NCBI RefSeq assembly: GCF_033096445.1
Contig: NZ_AP028155.1
Location: 997,880 to 1,061,879, forward strand
Length of the DNA stretch: 64,000 nt
Origin: Butyricimonas faecihominis
GTDB lineage: Bacteria > Bacteroidota > Bacteroidia > Bacteroidales > Marinifilaceae
Direction: 5' to 3'
The translations under genes and the position numbers were made by a program. Positions 1-8,304 of the stretch are shown in pieces. Position 1 is the first letter of the stretch. Every line of letters starts with the position of its first letter. The notes under the pieces were generated by a model. The model was not told the DNA's origin and did not search any database. It was given only the letters and a program-made list of their open reading frames with translations.

Positions 1-2045
1 TTTAATTCGAATCCCCCCATCAACATAAACATGTGCTGCTGATTTTCTCCGAATAACAAACGATAGTCCACTTGAGTCCGAAAAGTATAGCTTTCAGTTA
101 TAGAGTTTGTCGTTTTCAATATCCCTCCATACGGCAGATAACATGATCCTGCCTCTCCCGGCATAGGTACTTCCTCGTACTCGCCATTCTTCCAACGAGC
201 CACGTAATGCGTCTTTTCACCCCACCATTGTTCCTGTAACGTGTTACTTCTATTATAATTTCCGGATACCGAAATATCCAATCCCGTGATGGGGGTTACT
301 TTCACTTCGAGCATAGCCCCGATCGTACTCCCGTCATATTCGTTGGAACTGTTTTCTATCTCGTTCAAAATACTATACCTAAACTTGTTGTAAGGTTTGT
401 TAGTTCTGCCGTAAGCACTCTTGTCATAGTAATAAAGTGTTCCATCAGGATTGAAACAAGGTAACGCACGAGTTGTGTTATAGGCATAATCCATGGCATC
501 AATCTCACTCATCAAGTGATTTTTTTTCTGGACATTCCCGTTCATGGAAAAATGTGCCTTGACTATCTTTGAAAAAGTCATATCCAGATTTACGAGGGCC
601 GTGTAACGCTCCGTGTATGTCGTTTTAGAAACACCATCCTCTTTGTTATAACCGGCAGACACGTAATAACGAATGTCATCGTTTCCTCCTGATACCCCGA
701 ACGTGTGATCATGAGAATAAGTGTCCTGTGTTAAAATATCGAACCAGTCCGTATTTACCGTTTCGTACCACTTCACGCTATTAACAAACTCGTCATACGT
801 GGATAATCCTTTGTAATAACTATTCAACGCACCCTCGTATCCGACCATCGTCATATCTGACGGAAATTGATAATGCAAGTCGCTCAGTTCTTTCCCGAAC
901 TGTACACGTTGCTGAGAATTCATCAAGTTTATATTCCGGTCCGTATAGCGAGGACGACGAGTATATTTCGACGAGTGATTATACGAAAAACGTGCCGGAC
1001 CGACAGCTCCTTTTTTTGTCGTGATCACGATTACACCATTGGCCGCTCTCGTCCCGTAGAGTGCCGTGGCTGAAGCATCCTTCAATACATCAATACGTTC
1101 GATATCCTGCGGGTTGATCCCGGCAATAGCATTACCAATAATATTGATATAATCCGGATTATTTAAGTCGTCATTACTCACATCCACCGGGTCGTGCATG
1201 ATGAAACCATCCAATACCCATAAAGGCTCCCGATTCCCTAGTAAAGTGGATGTACCTCTCACACGGATTCTCGGAGTCGCCCCGACCTCACCAGAATTAC
1301 TCATTAACAAAAGTTCCGGAATCCGTCCTTCCAACGCTTGATCGATACTTGTCATACCGGGAGTCAGCACATCCGATGCCTTAACTGAACTTACAGCGCT
1401 AGTTAAATGTCTTTTATCTATATTTTGATAACCGGTCACAACAACCTCTTCCACCTCTGCCAAATCCTCTTCCATCTTCACGTTGATGGTCGTTCTATTA
1501 CCCACTTTCATATATTGAGTTTTCATCCCCATAAATGAAAAAATCAACGTACATTCCCCGTCTTTAGGAACTCCAATCTTATACTCACCATTGGCATTCG
1601 TGGCCATACCTGTTGTTGTTCCCTTGATCAACAGCGTCGCACCCGGAAGTGGATTTCCGGCCAAATCCGTGACCACACCCGATACGTACTTCAGATTTTG
1701 TTCGTCCACTTTAGAGTCTTTCAATTTAAGTACAATCGTGTTTCCATTAATTGCGTACGTGAGTTTCGTGTCTTTCAAACACTCATCCATTACCTGTTGA
1801 ATAGTCGCATCCTTGAACGACACGTCTCGTTGTTTAAAGGAGGTCAGTTGAGGATCGCTATACACGAAATCATAAGCTGAAATACGTTTGATCTCGCTGA
1901 TTACATCCTTCAAAGTTGCATTCTTCAAGCTGAAAGATAACTTCATTTCTTGCGAGTAAGCTCGCTGACTAAACGATGTAGTAAAAACAAGGAAAAGGGA
2001 TAATAAAAGCCACCTCTTCCTTACAAGATTACAATTTTTCTTCAT
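1..2045 (-). CDS. SusC/RagA-type TonB-dependent outer-membrane receptor with STN domain (3' part outside window)
   Basis: The reading frame opens at an ATG at 2045 and runs without a stop to the window edge, so about 680 N-terminal residues are present and the C-terminus is missing. It starts with a basic, hydrophobic signal peptide ending near AYSQ (about residue 31). A secretin/TonB N-terminal (STN) domain follows at about 32-110, then a carboxypeptidase-D-like beta domain at about 118-205 (SGVVTD...GNPLPGAT), the segment EVVVTGYQ, a plug domain ending near ANGVIVITTKKG, and the first part of the barrel. In this family the protein imports a glycan, peptide or metal chelate across the outer membrane using TonB energy. 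The STN domain is typical of receptors that signal to a FecR-type anti-sigma factor, and a fecR gene lies directly upstream. The substrate cannot be told from sequence, and the SusD partner would lie outside the window. Confidence 0.93.
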   Translation of the reverse strand, partial: MKKNCNLVRKRWLLLSLFLVFTTSFSQRAYSQEMKLSFSLKNATLKDVISEIKRISAYDFVYSDPQLTSFKQRDVSFKDATIQQVMDECLKDTKLTYAINGNTIVLKLKDSKVDEQNLKYVSGVVTDLAGNPLPGATLLIKGTTTGMATNANGEYKIGVPKDGECTLIFSFMGMKTQYMKVGNRTTINVKMEEDLAEVEEVVVTGYQNIDKRHLTSAVSSVKASDVLTPGMTSIDQALEGRIPELLLMSNSGEVGATPRIRVRGTSTLLGNREPLWVLDGFIMHDPVDVSNDDLNNPDYINIIGNAIAGINPQDIERIDVLKDASATALYGTRAANGVIVITTKKGAVGPARFSYNHSSKYTRRPRYTDRNINLMNSQQRVQFGKELSDLHYQFPSDMTMVGYEGALNSYYKGLSTYDEFVNSVKWYETVNTDWFDILTQDTYSHDHTFGVSGGNDDIRYYVSAGYNKEDGVSKTTYTERYTALVNLDMTFSKIVKAHFSMNGNVQKKNHLMSEIDAMDYAYNTTRALPCFNPDGTLYYYDKSAYGRTNKPYNKFRYSILNEIENSSNEYDGSTIGAMLEVKVTPITGLDISVSGNYNRSNTLQEQWWGEKTHYVARWKNGEYEEVPMPGEAGSCYLPYGGILKTTNSITESYTFRTQVDYRLLFGENQQHMFMLMGGFEL

Positions 2046-2103
2046 AACTTTGTGCCTCAAATTTATAACTATTCGTCCCCTGTTCTTAGCGGGGGATGGT
2101 TGA

Positions 2104-2123
2104 AGTAGCGTTCCCGCGCTACT
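2104..2123. other. Hairpin between fecR and susC
   Basis: AGTAGCG (2104-2110) and CGCTACT (2117-2123) form a 7-bp stem directly after the fecR stop codon. On the transcribed minus strand no T-run follows, so this looks like a processing or attenuation hairpin and not a full terminator. It could set the ratio of receptor to anti-sigma factor. Confidence 0.35.
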
Positions 2124-2125
2124 TT

Positions 2126-3298
2126 TTATTTTACAACAACGACGTTATCTCTTATATCAAATTTCACACACCCCGTGTCTTCAAGTAATTGAAGGACCTC
2201 CGCAAAAGCATCATGTTTTTTTATATTCAGAGAGAATGGTATTAACCGGGCATCTTCCCGGGCATAACGGGTATCAAAATCATACCATTTACCCAGATCC
2301 TTTAAAATATCTTCCAAAGAACAATTATCAAATATCAACCGCCCGTCTTTCCAACCTAGGAACAAATCCACATTCACCTCCCGTACATCCATTTGTAACG
2401 TTTTCTTGTCAAAAGAGGCCTGCATATTCGGGGTCAGGATCACCCCGCACCCCTCACTTTCCACGCTCACTTTTCCCTTTTTAAGTGTTGTACGGACACA
2501 TTCTTCATCGCCATAAGCCCGAACCCCGAATTCCGTTCCGAGGACCTGTATCTCCAAAGAATTTGCCTCCACGATAAAAGGTTTACACGTATCTCTTTCC
2601 ACCTCAAAATACGCTTCTCCTTTCAAATAAACCCGCCTGTCTTTACCACTGAATTTAACCGGATATGTTAATTCTGATTCGGCATTCAGATAAACTGTCG
2701 TCCCGTCGGACAATACCAGCACGTACTCCCCACCTCGGGGTATTCTCATCGTGTGGAACTCCATCACCGTGTCAACACTTCCTTCCGTGTAGGTCAAAAT
2801 TTCCTTGTTCGCGGAAAGTGCCACTTTCGTGGAAACCAATGATGCCAGAGAGCTTGTGTCTTTTAAATTCACGGTCGTCCCGTCCCCCATAACCAAAATT
2901 GCCTGAGGTTTTATTCTCTTTATCAGATGAGCCTTAGCCATCAAGGAAACACTAGGTAACTCGACATCCCGGTCTCCCAACATCCAGACTCCACCGATCA
3001 ACACAACTGCAATCAATATCGCTGCGTACTGAAACATCCGTCTCATACCCAAGCGCCGACGTCCAATCGTTTTCCCATAGATCAGTTTCCATTCTGATTC
3101 CATCTCCTTACTCGTCATCTCGCAAGCCTTTAAACTTTCCTCGAAATGAACACGGGAAGTCATTCTTTGAAAAAGAGCCTCGTTCTCGGGGAAACTTTCC
3201 CGCCATTCAAGCAACTCCTTTTTCCCGGTATCATCCAACGTCCCTTGCACGTGGCGGACAATTAACTGTACGATATATTCTCTTGTTTTCAATGTCAT
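2126..3298 (-). CDS. FecR-family anti-sigma factor / transmembrane signal transducer
   Basis: The protein has 390 residues from the ATG at 3298, which I prefer to a 28-residue upstream extension because MTLKTREYIVQLIV is a typical FecR beginning. A cytoplasmic N-terminal region of about 85 residues comes first, then one membrane segment at about 89-107. The periplasmic FecR domain follows (RIPRGGEYVLVLSDGTTVYL, KGEAYFEV, LGTEFGVRAY), and the end (LEDILKDLGKWYDFD) is the DUF4974/STN-like C-terminal domain. In this family the periplasmic part senses the loaded TonB receptor and controls an ECF sigma factor through the N-terminal part. It is co-directional with the susC gene 80 bp downstream. 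Unusually, no sigma-factor gene precedes it: the next gene upstream is divergent and unrelated. Confidence 0.93.
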   Translation of the reverse strand: MTLKTREYIVQLIVRHVQGTLDDTGKKELLEWRESFPENEALFQRMTSRVHFEESLKACEMTSKEMESEWKLIYGKTIGRRRLGMRRMFQYAAILIAVVLIGGVWMLGDRDVELPSVSLMAKAHLIKRIKPQAILVMGDGTTVNLKDTSSLASLVSTKVALSANKEILTYTEGSVDTVMEFHTMRIPRGGEYVLVLSDGTTVYLNAESELTYPVKFSGKDRRVYLKGEAYFEVERDTCKPFIVEANSLEIQVLGTEFGVRAYGDEECVRTTLKKGKVSVESEGCGVILTPNMQASFDKKTLQMDVREVNVDLFLGWKDGRLIFDNCSLEDILKDLGKWYDFDTRYAREDARLIPFSLNIKKHDAFAEVLQLLEDTGCVKFDIRDNVVVVK

Positions 3299-3646
3299 TT
3301 TTGTGCTTTTAATACCAAAACGGGAACCACCCCCTTTGGTGTAATAAGAAAATGCCACTTTTTTCAAAAAAAATTCACACAATATATTAATCTTCTATTA
3401 ATCAATGCATTCTCTTACATCAGTTCGTTATGTATTCGTTATATTATCGTTAAACACGTGTTTCATAGAAACGGAGACTTAACGAAGGTATATCGACGGG
3501 ATGAAGGGACAGATATAAAAGAAGATATGCTGCAAGGACGAACAAAAACATGAGGTTGGTCGACTTATTCCCAGACTTCGTCTATTATTTCATCCTCATT
3601 TCCAAACATCTTCTATTTTTATCCGTGAATAAAAAATCAATACAAT
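3299..3646. other. Divergent intergenic region between fecR and the LytTR operon
   Basis: These 348 bp separate the minus-strand fecR from the plus-strand barrel/kinase operon and must hold both promoters. I see no clear TTTG-N19-TAnnTTTG match. The notable content is a set of three 11-bp-spaced TCGTTA repeats at 3425-3452. No convincing small gene is visible. Confidence 0.5.
3425..3452 (+). promoter_or_regulatory. Three 11-bp-phased direct repeats (TCGTTA), possible LytTR binding site
   Basis: TCGTTA occurs at 3425, 3436 and 3447, exactly one helical turn apart. The CGTTA core resembles half-sites bound by LytTR regulators, which usually recognise direct repeats on one DNA face. The LytTR regulator encoded 3.3 kb downstream is the last gene of the operon whose first gene starts 195 bp after these repeats, so autoregulation is plausible. 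The repeats could equally control the divergent fecR. The assignment is inference from pattern alone. Confidence 0.4.
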
Positions 3647-4552
3647 ATGAAATCTATTCTATGCTATCTATTCTTTTTTATCCCGCTCGCCTATCAGCAA
3701 ACACACGCTCAGGTTTACTTTAAAACGGAGTACATCAGTTCTACCTCATACAAAGATGAAGAGAACAAACTTTCGGGAGCCAAGGGAGATTTAAAAGTAA
3801 TACAAGGTGGATTCCGGATTCCACTTTCAGTTAAAATGAACGAGAATAACCGCCCCACGGCTTGGGCGATCGGATGTGGTGCATCACACGCAAGCATGAA
3901 TAACAAGAAACTTCCCGAAACCCTATGTCCCTCGGATATGTTAAACCTGCAAATCGGGTTAACACACACGAGACCACTAAATGCTAAATGGTCCATGCTG
4001 GCAACCGTTGGGGCCGGACTTTACATAGATAGCGATAATCTATCCAAGGCAAGATGGGATAATATACTGGGACAAGGTGCCATCGTGTTCATCCGCCATT
4101 TACGCCCGAACCTAGACCTTGGTGTGGGAGCCGCCCTAAATAACACGTTTGGTTATCCCATGCTCTTCCCCGCATTCTATTTCAACTGGCGATTAGAAGG
4201 ACGTTACGAGGTAAATGTTGCCTTAATTGATGCCGTGCGGGTTTCCGTGGGCATGAAATTTAACAACCACCTGAAATTAAGTCTTGTTGCCGAAATGGAC
4301 GGGATGATGGCTCTTTCCGAGAGAAACGGGAAAAAGATGTATTTCACCCAGCAATACGTGGTTGTCGGGTTACGTCCGGAATTCACGCTCGGTAAATCGT
4401 TATCCATCCCGCTCACCTTGGGCATTACCCCGGCTCGAAGTGCTTTTTACTCGAAAAGAAGTTTAAAGGAATACTTCTCCGATGACGACGAGAGCGATCC
4501 GCATTTCAGATTGGGATTCTATTGCTCTCTCGGTATAGCATGGAAATTCTAA
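3647..4552 (+). CDS. Outer-membrane beta-barrel-like protein (DUF6268-like)
   Basis: The 301-residue protein has a cleavable signal peptide (LCYLFFFIPLAYQQTHAQ), alternating amphipathic beta strands throughout, and a C-terminal phenylalanine (GIAWKF), as expected of an outer-membrane barrel. Its overall look recalls the DUF6268 family of Bacteroidetes, though I cannot confirm this without a profile search. It is the first gene of a tight unit with two LytS-type kinases and a LytTR regulator: 38 bp separate it from the first kinase. The context suggests either an envelope sensor input or a target of that two-component system. No enzymatic motif is visible. Confidence 0.75.
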   Translation: MKSILCYLFFFIPLAYQQTHAQVYFKTEYISSTSYKDEENKLSGAKGDLKVIQGGFRIPLSVKMNENNRPTAWAIGCGASHASMNNKKLPETLCPSDMLNLQIGLTHTRPLNAKWSMLATVGAGLYIDSDNLSKARWDNILGQGAIVFIRHLRPNLDLGVGAALNNTFGYPMLFPAFYFNWRLEGRYEVNVALIDAVRVSVGMKFNNHLKLSLVAEMDGMMALSERNGKKMYFTQQYVVVGLRPEFTLGKSLSIPLTLGITPARSAFYSKRSLKEYFSDDDESDPHFRLGFYCSLGIAWKF

Positions 4553-4590
4553 AAAGAAATCATTACTTTTATCCCTAGTTTCATATACCT

Positions 4591-5664
4591 ATGTCCAATT
4601 CGATCACATACAAAAACGGGAACCAGTACTGGGAAAATCTCTTGATGCACCCGAAATTCCGGGTTCTCAGGCACCTGTTGATTCTCCTGTTACTTGGGAT
4701 TATCGTCATGAAAGGCCTCTTCGAAAATTCCGAATTATCCCCGGGATGGAATGCCATCACGTTGATAAACATTGCTCTTATCTTCCTGTTTTGGGGGATA
4801 ATATGCCTGAACACCTATATAATGATACCCCGTCTTCTCTTTAAAGATAAATACTGGATCTACGCACTCTGTCTGTTTGCATGTACCCTGCTCCTCCTAT
4901 TCATGATGTTTTTAATCATTTTCATCTCGAAATTGTACCTCCCGACACTTCACGAGGCGATTAGACCGAATTGTAATCTTTTCCTGTTCTTTTTCATAAA
5001 CTTCCTAGGCATCTTTTTTTATATCTCGGCATTCTCCATGACCATATTCCTGCAACGCTGGATCATGCACAGCCGACAATTGCAGGAGTTGGAAAAAAGC
5101 AAGGTTCAGAATGAACTCGACCGCTTGAAAGATCAGGTTCAACCGGACTTCCTGTCCCGCATGTTAAACACGGCCAACGTGCTGGCAAAAAAGGACGCGG
5201 AGAAAGCTTCGTCCCTGTTACTCCGCTTAAGTCACCTGCTCCGCTATCAACTCTATGACAGTACCCGGGCAAAGGTGTTGTTAAGTGCGGATATTACGTT
5301 TATCAAGGATTACATGAACTTGGAAAAGATGCATAACAACCGTTTCAATTTCAACCTCTCCACGGATAAGGACATCGAGCATATCCTAGTTCCTCCCTTG
5401 CTTTTCATTCCCATTATTGAACACGCTCTCGGTCACCTCCCATCCCTTGATGCTGGTAAGACTTCTGATATATACATCCTGTTTAAAATGAAGAACGACA
5501 ACCTGTATTTTGCCTGTATCTATCCACCCGGTCTATCGAAACAACCGACCAACGGATTGTATAACCTGCATCGACGACTCCAATTGTTGTACGGGGAAAA
5601 TTTTCTACTTGAAACAAAACAGGGAGACAAAAATAACATCACCAGTTTACAAATATGTCTATAA
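4591..5664 (+). CDS. Degenerate LytS-type histidine kinase (pseudokinase)
   Basis: This 357-residue membrane protein has four hydrophobic segments in the first 150 residues, a short coiled coil, and a His_kinase plus HATPase layout identical to the next gene. The key residues are changed. Where the paralogue has NPHFLFNML, this protein has QPDFLSRML, so the phosphoacceptor His is Asp186. The N-box Asn is His278 (PIIEHALGH against PFVENAIKH), and the glycine-rich GGLGLLN is reduced to TNGLYNL. Autophosphorylation is therefore unlikely. The frame is intact and overlaps the next kinase by 10 bp, which argues for retained function as a heterodimer partner, modulator or sensor for the active kinase. 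It probably arose by tandem duplication. Confidence 0.88.
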   Translation: MSNSITYKNGNQYWENLLMHPKFRVLRHLLILLLLGIIVMKGLFENSELSPGWNAITLINIALIFLFWGIICLNTYIMIPRLLFKDKYWIYALCLFACTLLLLFMMFLIIFISKLYLPTLHEAIRPNCNLFLFFFINFLGIFFYISAFSMTIFLQRWIMHSRQLQELEKSKVQNELDRLKDQVQPDFLSRMLNTANVLAKKDAEKASSLLLRLSHLLRYQLYDSTRAKVLLSADITFIKDYMNLEKMHNNRFNFNLSTDKDIEHILVPPLLFIPIIEHALGHLPSLDAGKTSDIYILFKMKNDNLYFACIYPPGLSKQPTNGLYNLHRRLQLLYGENFLLETKQGDKNNITSLQICL

Positions 5665-6707
5665 AGAACCACTTGAACCCGCATATCCAGTTGAACCCGA
5701 ATTTCAACCAGATCAGAAACATCACGACCTTTCTGGTCATCGCCTTCTTCGCCTTTCAGAACGTGTATGAATACTTCACCGGGATTGGTTGGTTCTATGC
5801 CTACCTCACGAGCTTGTCCATGTTCATGCTACCGACCTATATCAACCAGTTTATCCTGATCCCACGCTTGCTCGTGAAAAATAAACTATCATTTTATATC
5901 GTAGCCTTATTTCTAGTCATTATTATCGGACTATTGATGTACGCCCCTGCTGTTCAGTATCTTTATCAAAAATATGGCGTGGTCACGGAGATATTCGTGA
6001 ACGAGAACGCCTACTCGTTTCCCAATGTTCTCTACGCGATCGTGATTATCGGGATGATTACCATGGGGACCACCAGTATCGAATTGTTCCGCCGCTGGAT
6101 GATCTACGACCGACAGATCACGGAATTGGAAAAGACCTCCATGCAGTCGGAATTGCAGCAATTGAAGAACCAAATCAATCCCCATTTCCTGTTCAACATG
6201 CTCAACAATGCCAATATTCTCGTGAAAGAAGATCCGGACGAGGCCTCCCGCCTTCTGACCAAACTTGACGATATGCTGCGTTATCAACTAAACGACAGCG
6301 CCCGGCAAGAAGTCTTTTTAAGCGCGGACATTCATTTCCTAACGGGGTTCCTCGAACTGGAAAAGATACGCCGGGATCATTTCAAGTACTTGATCTCGAA
6401 AGAAGGTGACGTGAATAACGTGAAGATTCCCCCGCTACTTTTCATCCCTTTTGTCGAGAATGCTATAAAACATAACCCCGATAGCGAGAATTTATCGTAC
6501 ATTTACCTTTATTTTCGCGTAGAGCATGACGAGCTGACCTTTACTTGCGAAAATTCCAAGCCTCTCGTTCCGGTAAAGAAAGAAACTGGTGGTCTGGGAT
6601 TATTAAACGTGCAACGACGCTTGGAGTTATTGTACGGGAAAGATTACTCGCTCCGGATAGAAGAGACAGAAACGCAATATAAAGTCCATTTACAATTGAA
6701 ATTATGA
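5655..6707 (+). CDS. LytS-type sensor histidine kinase
   Basis: This 350-residue kinase has four predicted membrane helices in the first 150 residues, a coiled linker (RRWMIYDRQITELEKTSM), then the His_kinase motif NPHFLFNMLNN with phosphoacceptor His177. The ATPase part has N-box Asn269 in PFVENAIKH and the glycine-rich loop GGLGLLNVQRRLELLYG. It lacks a recognisable extracellular sensor domain, so it probably senses through its membrane bundle or its degenerate paralogue just upstream. The start overlaps the preceding gene by 10 bp and the stop overlaps the regulator start in an ATGA, so the genes are translationally coupled. The expected partner is the LytTR regulator that follows. Confidence 0.93.
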   Translation: MSIKNHLNPHIQLNPNFNQIRNITTFLVIAFFAFQNVYEYFTGIGWFYAYLTSLSMFMLPTYINQFILIPRLLVKNKLSFYIVALFLVIIIGLLMYAPAVQYLYQKYGVVTEIFVNENAYSFPNVLYAIVIIGMITMGTTSIELFRRWMIYDRQITELEKTSMQSELQQLKNQINPHFLFNMLNNANILVKEDPDEASRLLTKLDDMLRYQLNDSARQEVFLSADIHFLTGFLELEKIRRDHFKYLISKEGDVNNVKIPPLLFIPFVENAIKHNPDSENLSYIYLYFRVEHDELTFTCENSKPLVPVKKETGGLGLLNVQRRLELLYGKDYSLRIEETETQYKVHLQLKL

Positions 6708-7435
6708 AATGTATTATTGTTGACGACGAGCCGATCGCACGTAAGGGCATCCGGTCACTTGTAGCCCGGATACCAGAACTAGAACTGATGGAGATGTTCA
6801 ATAATGCCTCCTCCGCAGCCATTTACTTGACCTCCCACCCGGTAGACCTTGTCTTTCTCGACGTGCAAATGCCCGGTATCACGGGAATCGAGTTCGCCCG
6901 GAATATCCCGAAAAATACATTGATCATCTTTACAACTGCATACACGGAATACGCATTGGACAGTTACGAGGTGGATGCCGTGGATTATCTGGTAAAACCC
7001 ATTGAATTTGAACGTTTCCAAAAAGCGGTCAATAAAGCGATAAACTATCACGCTTTACTCGTCACGGGAGAAAAAGAAAACATCGAGGAAGTGGAGAATG
7101 ATTATCTGTTCGTGAAATCCGAACGCCGTTATTTCAAGGTAAATTTCGAGGATATTCTTTTTATCGAGGGACTGAAAGATTACGTGATTCTCCAACTGAA
7201 AGATCAACGGATCATTACCAAAATGACTCTCAAGGCCATGCAAGAACAACTTCCCGCCAGCCTGTTTTTCCGCATTAACAAATCCTATATCATCAACACC
7301 CGACACATCACCTCCTTCGATAACAACGACGTCACCATCCGCTCGCACGAAATCGCCATTGGCAATAGTTACCGGGACGACTTTTTCGAGAAATTCGTGA
7401 CGAAAAGAGGTGGGTTCAAAAAAGGTGTTCTTTAA
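6704..7435 (+). CDS. LytTR-family response regulator
   Basis: The 243-residue protein has an N-terminal receiver domain with the acidic pair D7/D8, phosphoacceptor D53 (VFLDVQMPG) and the conserved lysine in YLVKPIEFERF. A LytTR DNA-binding domain follows at about 140-235 (FVKSERRYFKVNFEDILFIE, RINKSYIINTRHI). It is coupled by a 4-bp overlap to the intact kinase, so phosphotransfer from His177 of that kinase is expected. LytTR proteins bind short direct repeats. The phased TCGTTA repeats at the head of this operon are candidate sites, but its targets are otherwise unknown. Confidence 0.95.
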   Translation: MKCIIVDDEPIARKGIRSLVARIPELELMEMFNNASSAAIYLTSHPVDLVFLDVQMPGITGIEFARNIPKNTLIIFTTAYTEYALDSYEVDAVDYLVKPIEFERFQKAVNKAINYHALLVTGEKENIEEVENDYLFVKSERRYFKVNFEDILFIEGLKDYVILQLKDQRIITKMTLKAMQEQLPASLFFRINKSYIINTRHITSFDNNDVTIRSHEIAIGNSYRDDFFEKFVTKRGGFKKGVL

Positions 7436-7443
7436 AAAATGGC

Positions 7444-7474
7444 ATTGAAGATAAAAGATAAATTCTTATCTTTG
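7444..7474 (+). promoter_or_regulatory. Bacteroidetes-type promoter of the MNT/HEPN pair
   Basis: ATTG (7444-7447), a 19-bp spacer, and TATCTTTG (7467-7474) match the Bacteroidetes primary-sigma consensus closely. Transcription would begin about 7481, giving a short leader before the ATG at 7499. Confidence 0.7.
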
Positions 7475-7498
7475 TAAGAACGAAGTAATTCATTACCC

Positions 7499-7813
7499 AT
7501 GAAACGAGCTGACGTAGTAGAACAAATTAGAAAGATAATACATGAAATTGCCCCAACAGCTAAAGCTATCCTGTTTGGTTCTGAGGCTCGTGGAGAAGCT
7601 CGTTCTGATAGTGACATTGACTTGTTGATTTTAGTCGACGGAGAAAAAATGTCTCTAGAACAGGAAGAATCTATTACTCTACCTCTTTATGAACTGGAAT
7701 TAAAGACAGGTGTCACGATCAGCCCTATCATAATGTTAAAAAAGCTTTGGGAAAATCGTCCATTTAAAACACCATTTTATATCAACATTGTAAATGAAGG
7801 GATCGTGTTATGA
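7499..7813 (+). CDS. MNT-type minimal nucleotidyltransferase (antitoxin of a HEPN/MNT pair)
   Basis: This 104-residue protein carries the nucleotidyltransferase signature GSX10DXD: G27-S28 and D39/D41 in FGSEARGEARSDSDIDLLI. Such minimal nucleotidyltransferases accompany HEPN proteins; in the studied MntA-HepT systems the nucleotidyltransferase inactivates the HEPN RNase by adenylylating it. Here it overlaps the downstream HEPN gene by 4 bp and has its own good promoter, which fits a toxin-antitoxin module. The DNA is visibly more AT-rich than the flanking kinase and guaA genes, suggesting acquisition. Biochemical activity is inferred from the family. Confidence 0.85.
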   Translation: MKRADVVEQIRKIIHEIAPTAKAILFGSEARGEARSDSDIDLLILVDGEKMSLEQEESITLPLYELELKTGVTISPIIMLKKLWENRPFKTPFYINIVNEGIVL

Positions 7814-8217
7814 AAGAAAAAATGGATGAAAATAGCAAGAATGCATTGATTGCATACAGAATACAACGAGCTTATGAAACATTGAAAGAGGCTGAGGTTA
7901 TGAAACGTGAAAATTTCTATAATGCAGCCATCAATCGTTTGTATTACGCATGTTATTATGCAACCGTGGCTCTCCTATTAAAGTATGATATTCAAACACA
8001 AACTCACAATGGGGTTAAAACGATGCTCGGATTACATTTTGTCGCAACTGGCAAATTACCATTAAAAATTGGTAAAACATTCAGTACTTTATTTGAAAAA
8101 AGGCATAGTGGGGACTATGATGATTTTGCTTATTGCGATGAAGATTTAGTAAATGAATTATTTCCGCAAGCTAAAATTTTCATCGATGCTATTACTGATT
8201 TAATAAAAACAGAATAG
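7810..8217 (+). CDS. HEPN-domain protein (UPF0332-like, likely toxin of the MNT pair)
   Basis: This 135-residue all-helical protein shows the HEPN features NRLYYACYYATVALL in the second helix and the terminal KRHSGDYDDF segment typical of the UPF0332 branch. The strict RX4HXY motif of HepT toxins is not obvious, so RNase activity is less certain than for canonical HepT. An internal ATG five codons in (MDENSKN) is an alternative start, but the ATGA overlap with the nucleotidyltransferase supports the first. Base composition is AT-rich like its partner. It is most likely the toxin, or a nucleic-acid-binding partner, of a mobile two-gene module. Confidence 0.82.
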   Translation: MKEKMDENSKNALIAYRIQRAYETLKEAEVMKRENFYNAAINRLYYACYYATVALLLKYDIQTQTHNGVKTMLGLHFVATGKLPLKIGKTFSTLFEKRHSGDYDDFAYCDEDLVNELFPQAKIFIDAITDLIKTE

Positions 8218-8246
8218 AATCTAAATTCATTTCAAAGTATCTTACG

Positions 8247-8282
8247 AAAAAGAGCGTCCAACTCTAAACCTGTCGAACGCTC
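8247..8282 (-). terminator. Rho-independent terminator of guaA
   Basis: Stem arms 8252-8262 and 8272-8282 pair over 11 positions with two G-U pairs, and the minus-strand transcript continues into TTTTT (8247-8251). It lies 23-58 bp after the guaA stop and may also stop plus-strand transcription from the MNT/HEPN pair. Confidence 0.7.
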
Positions 8283-8304
8283 TCCTTTATTTTAAATTCC
8301 ACCA

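Noticed and set aside
4591-5664. Calling the first kinase a broken pseudogene
   Set aside because: The frame is intact over the full length, overlaps the next gene in a coupled arrangement, and changes are substitutions at catalytic positions without frameshifts, so a retained pseudokinase is more likely.
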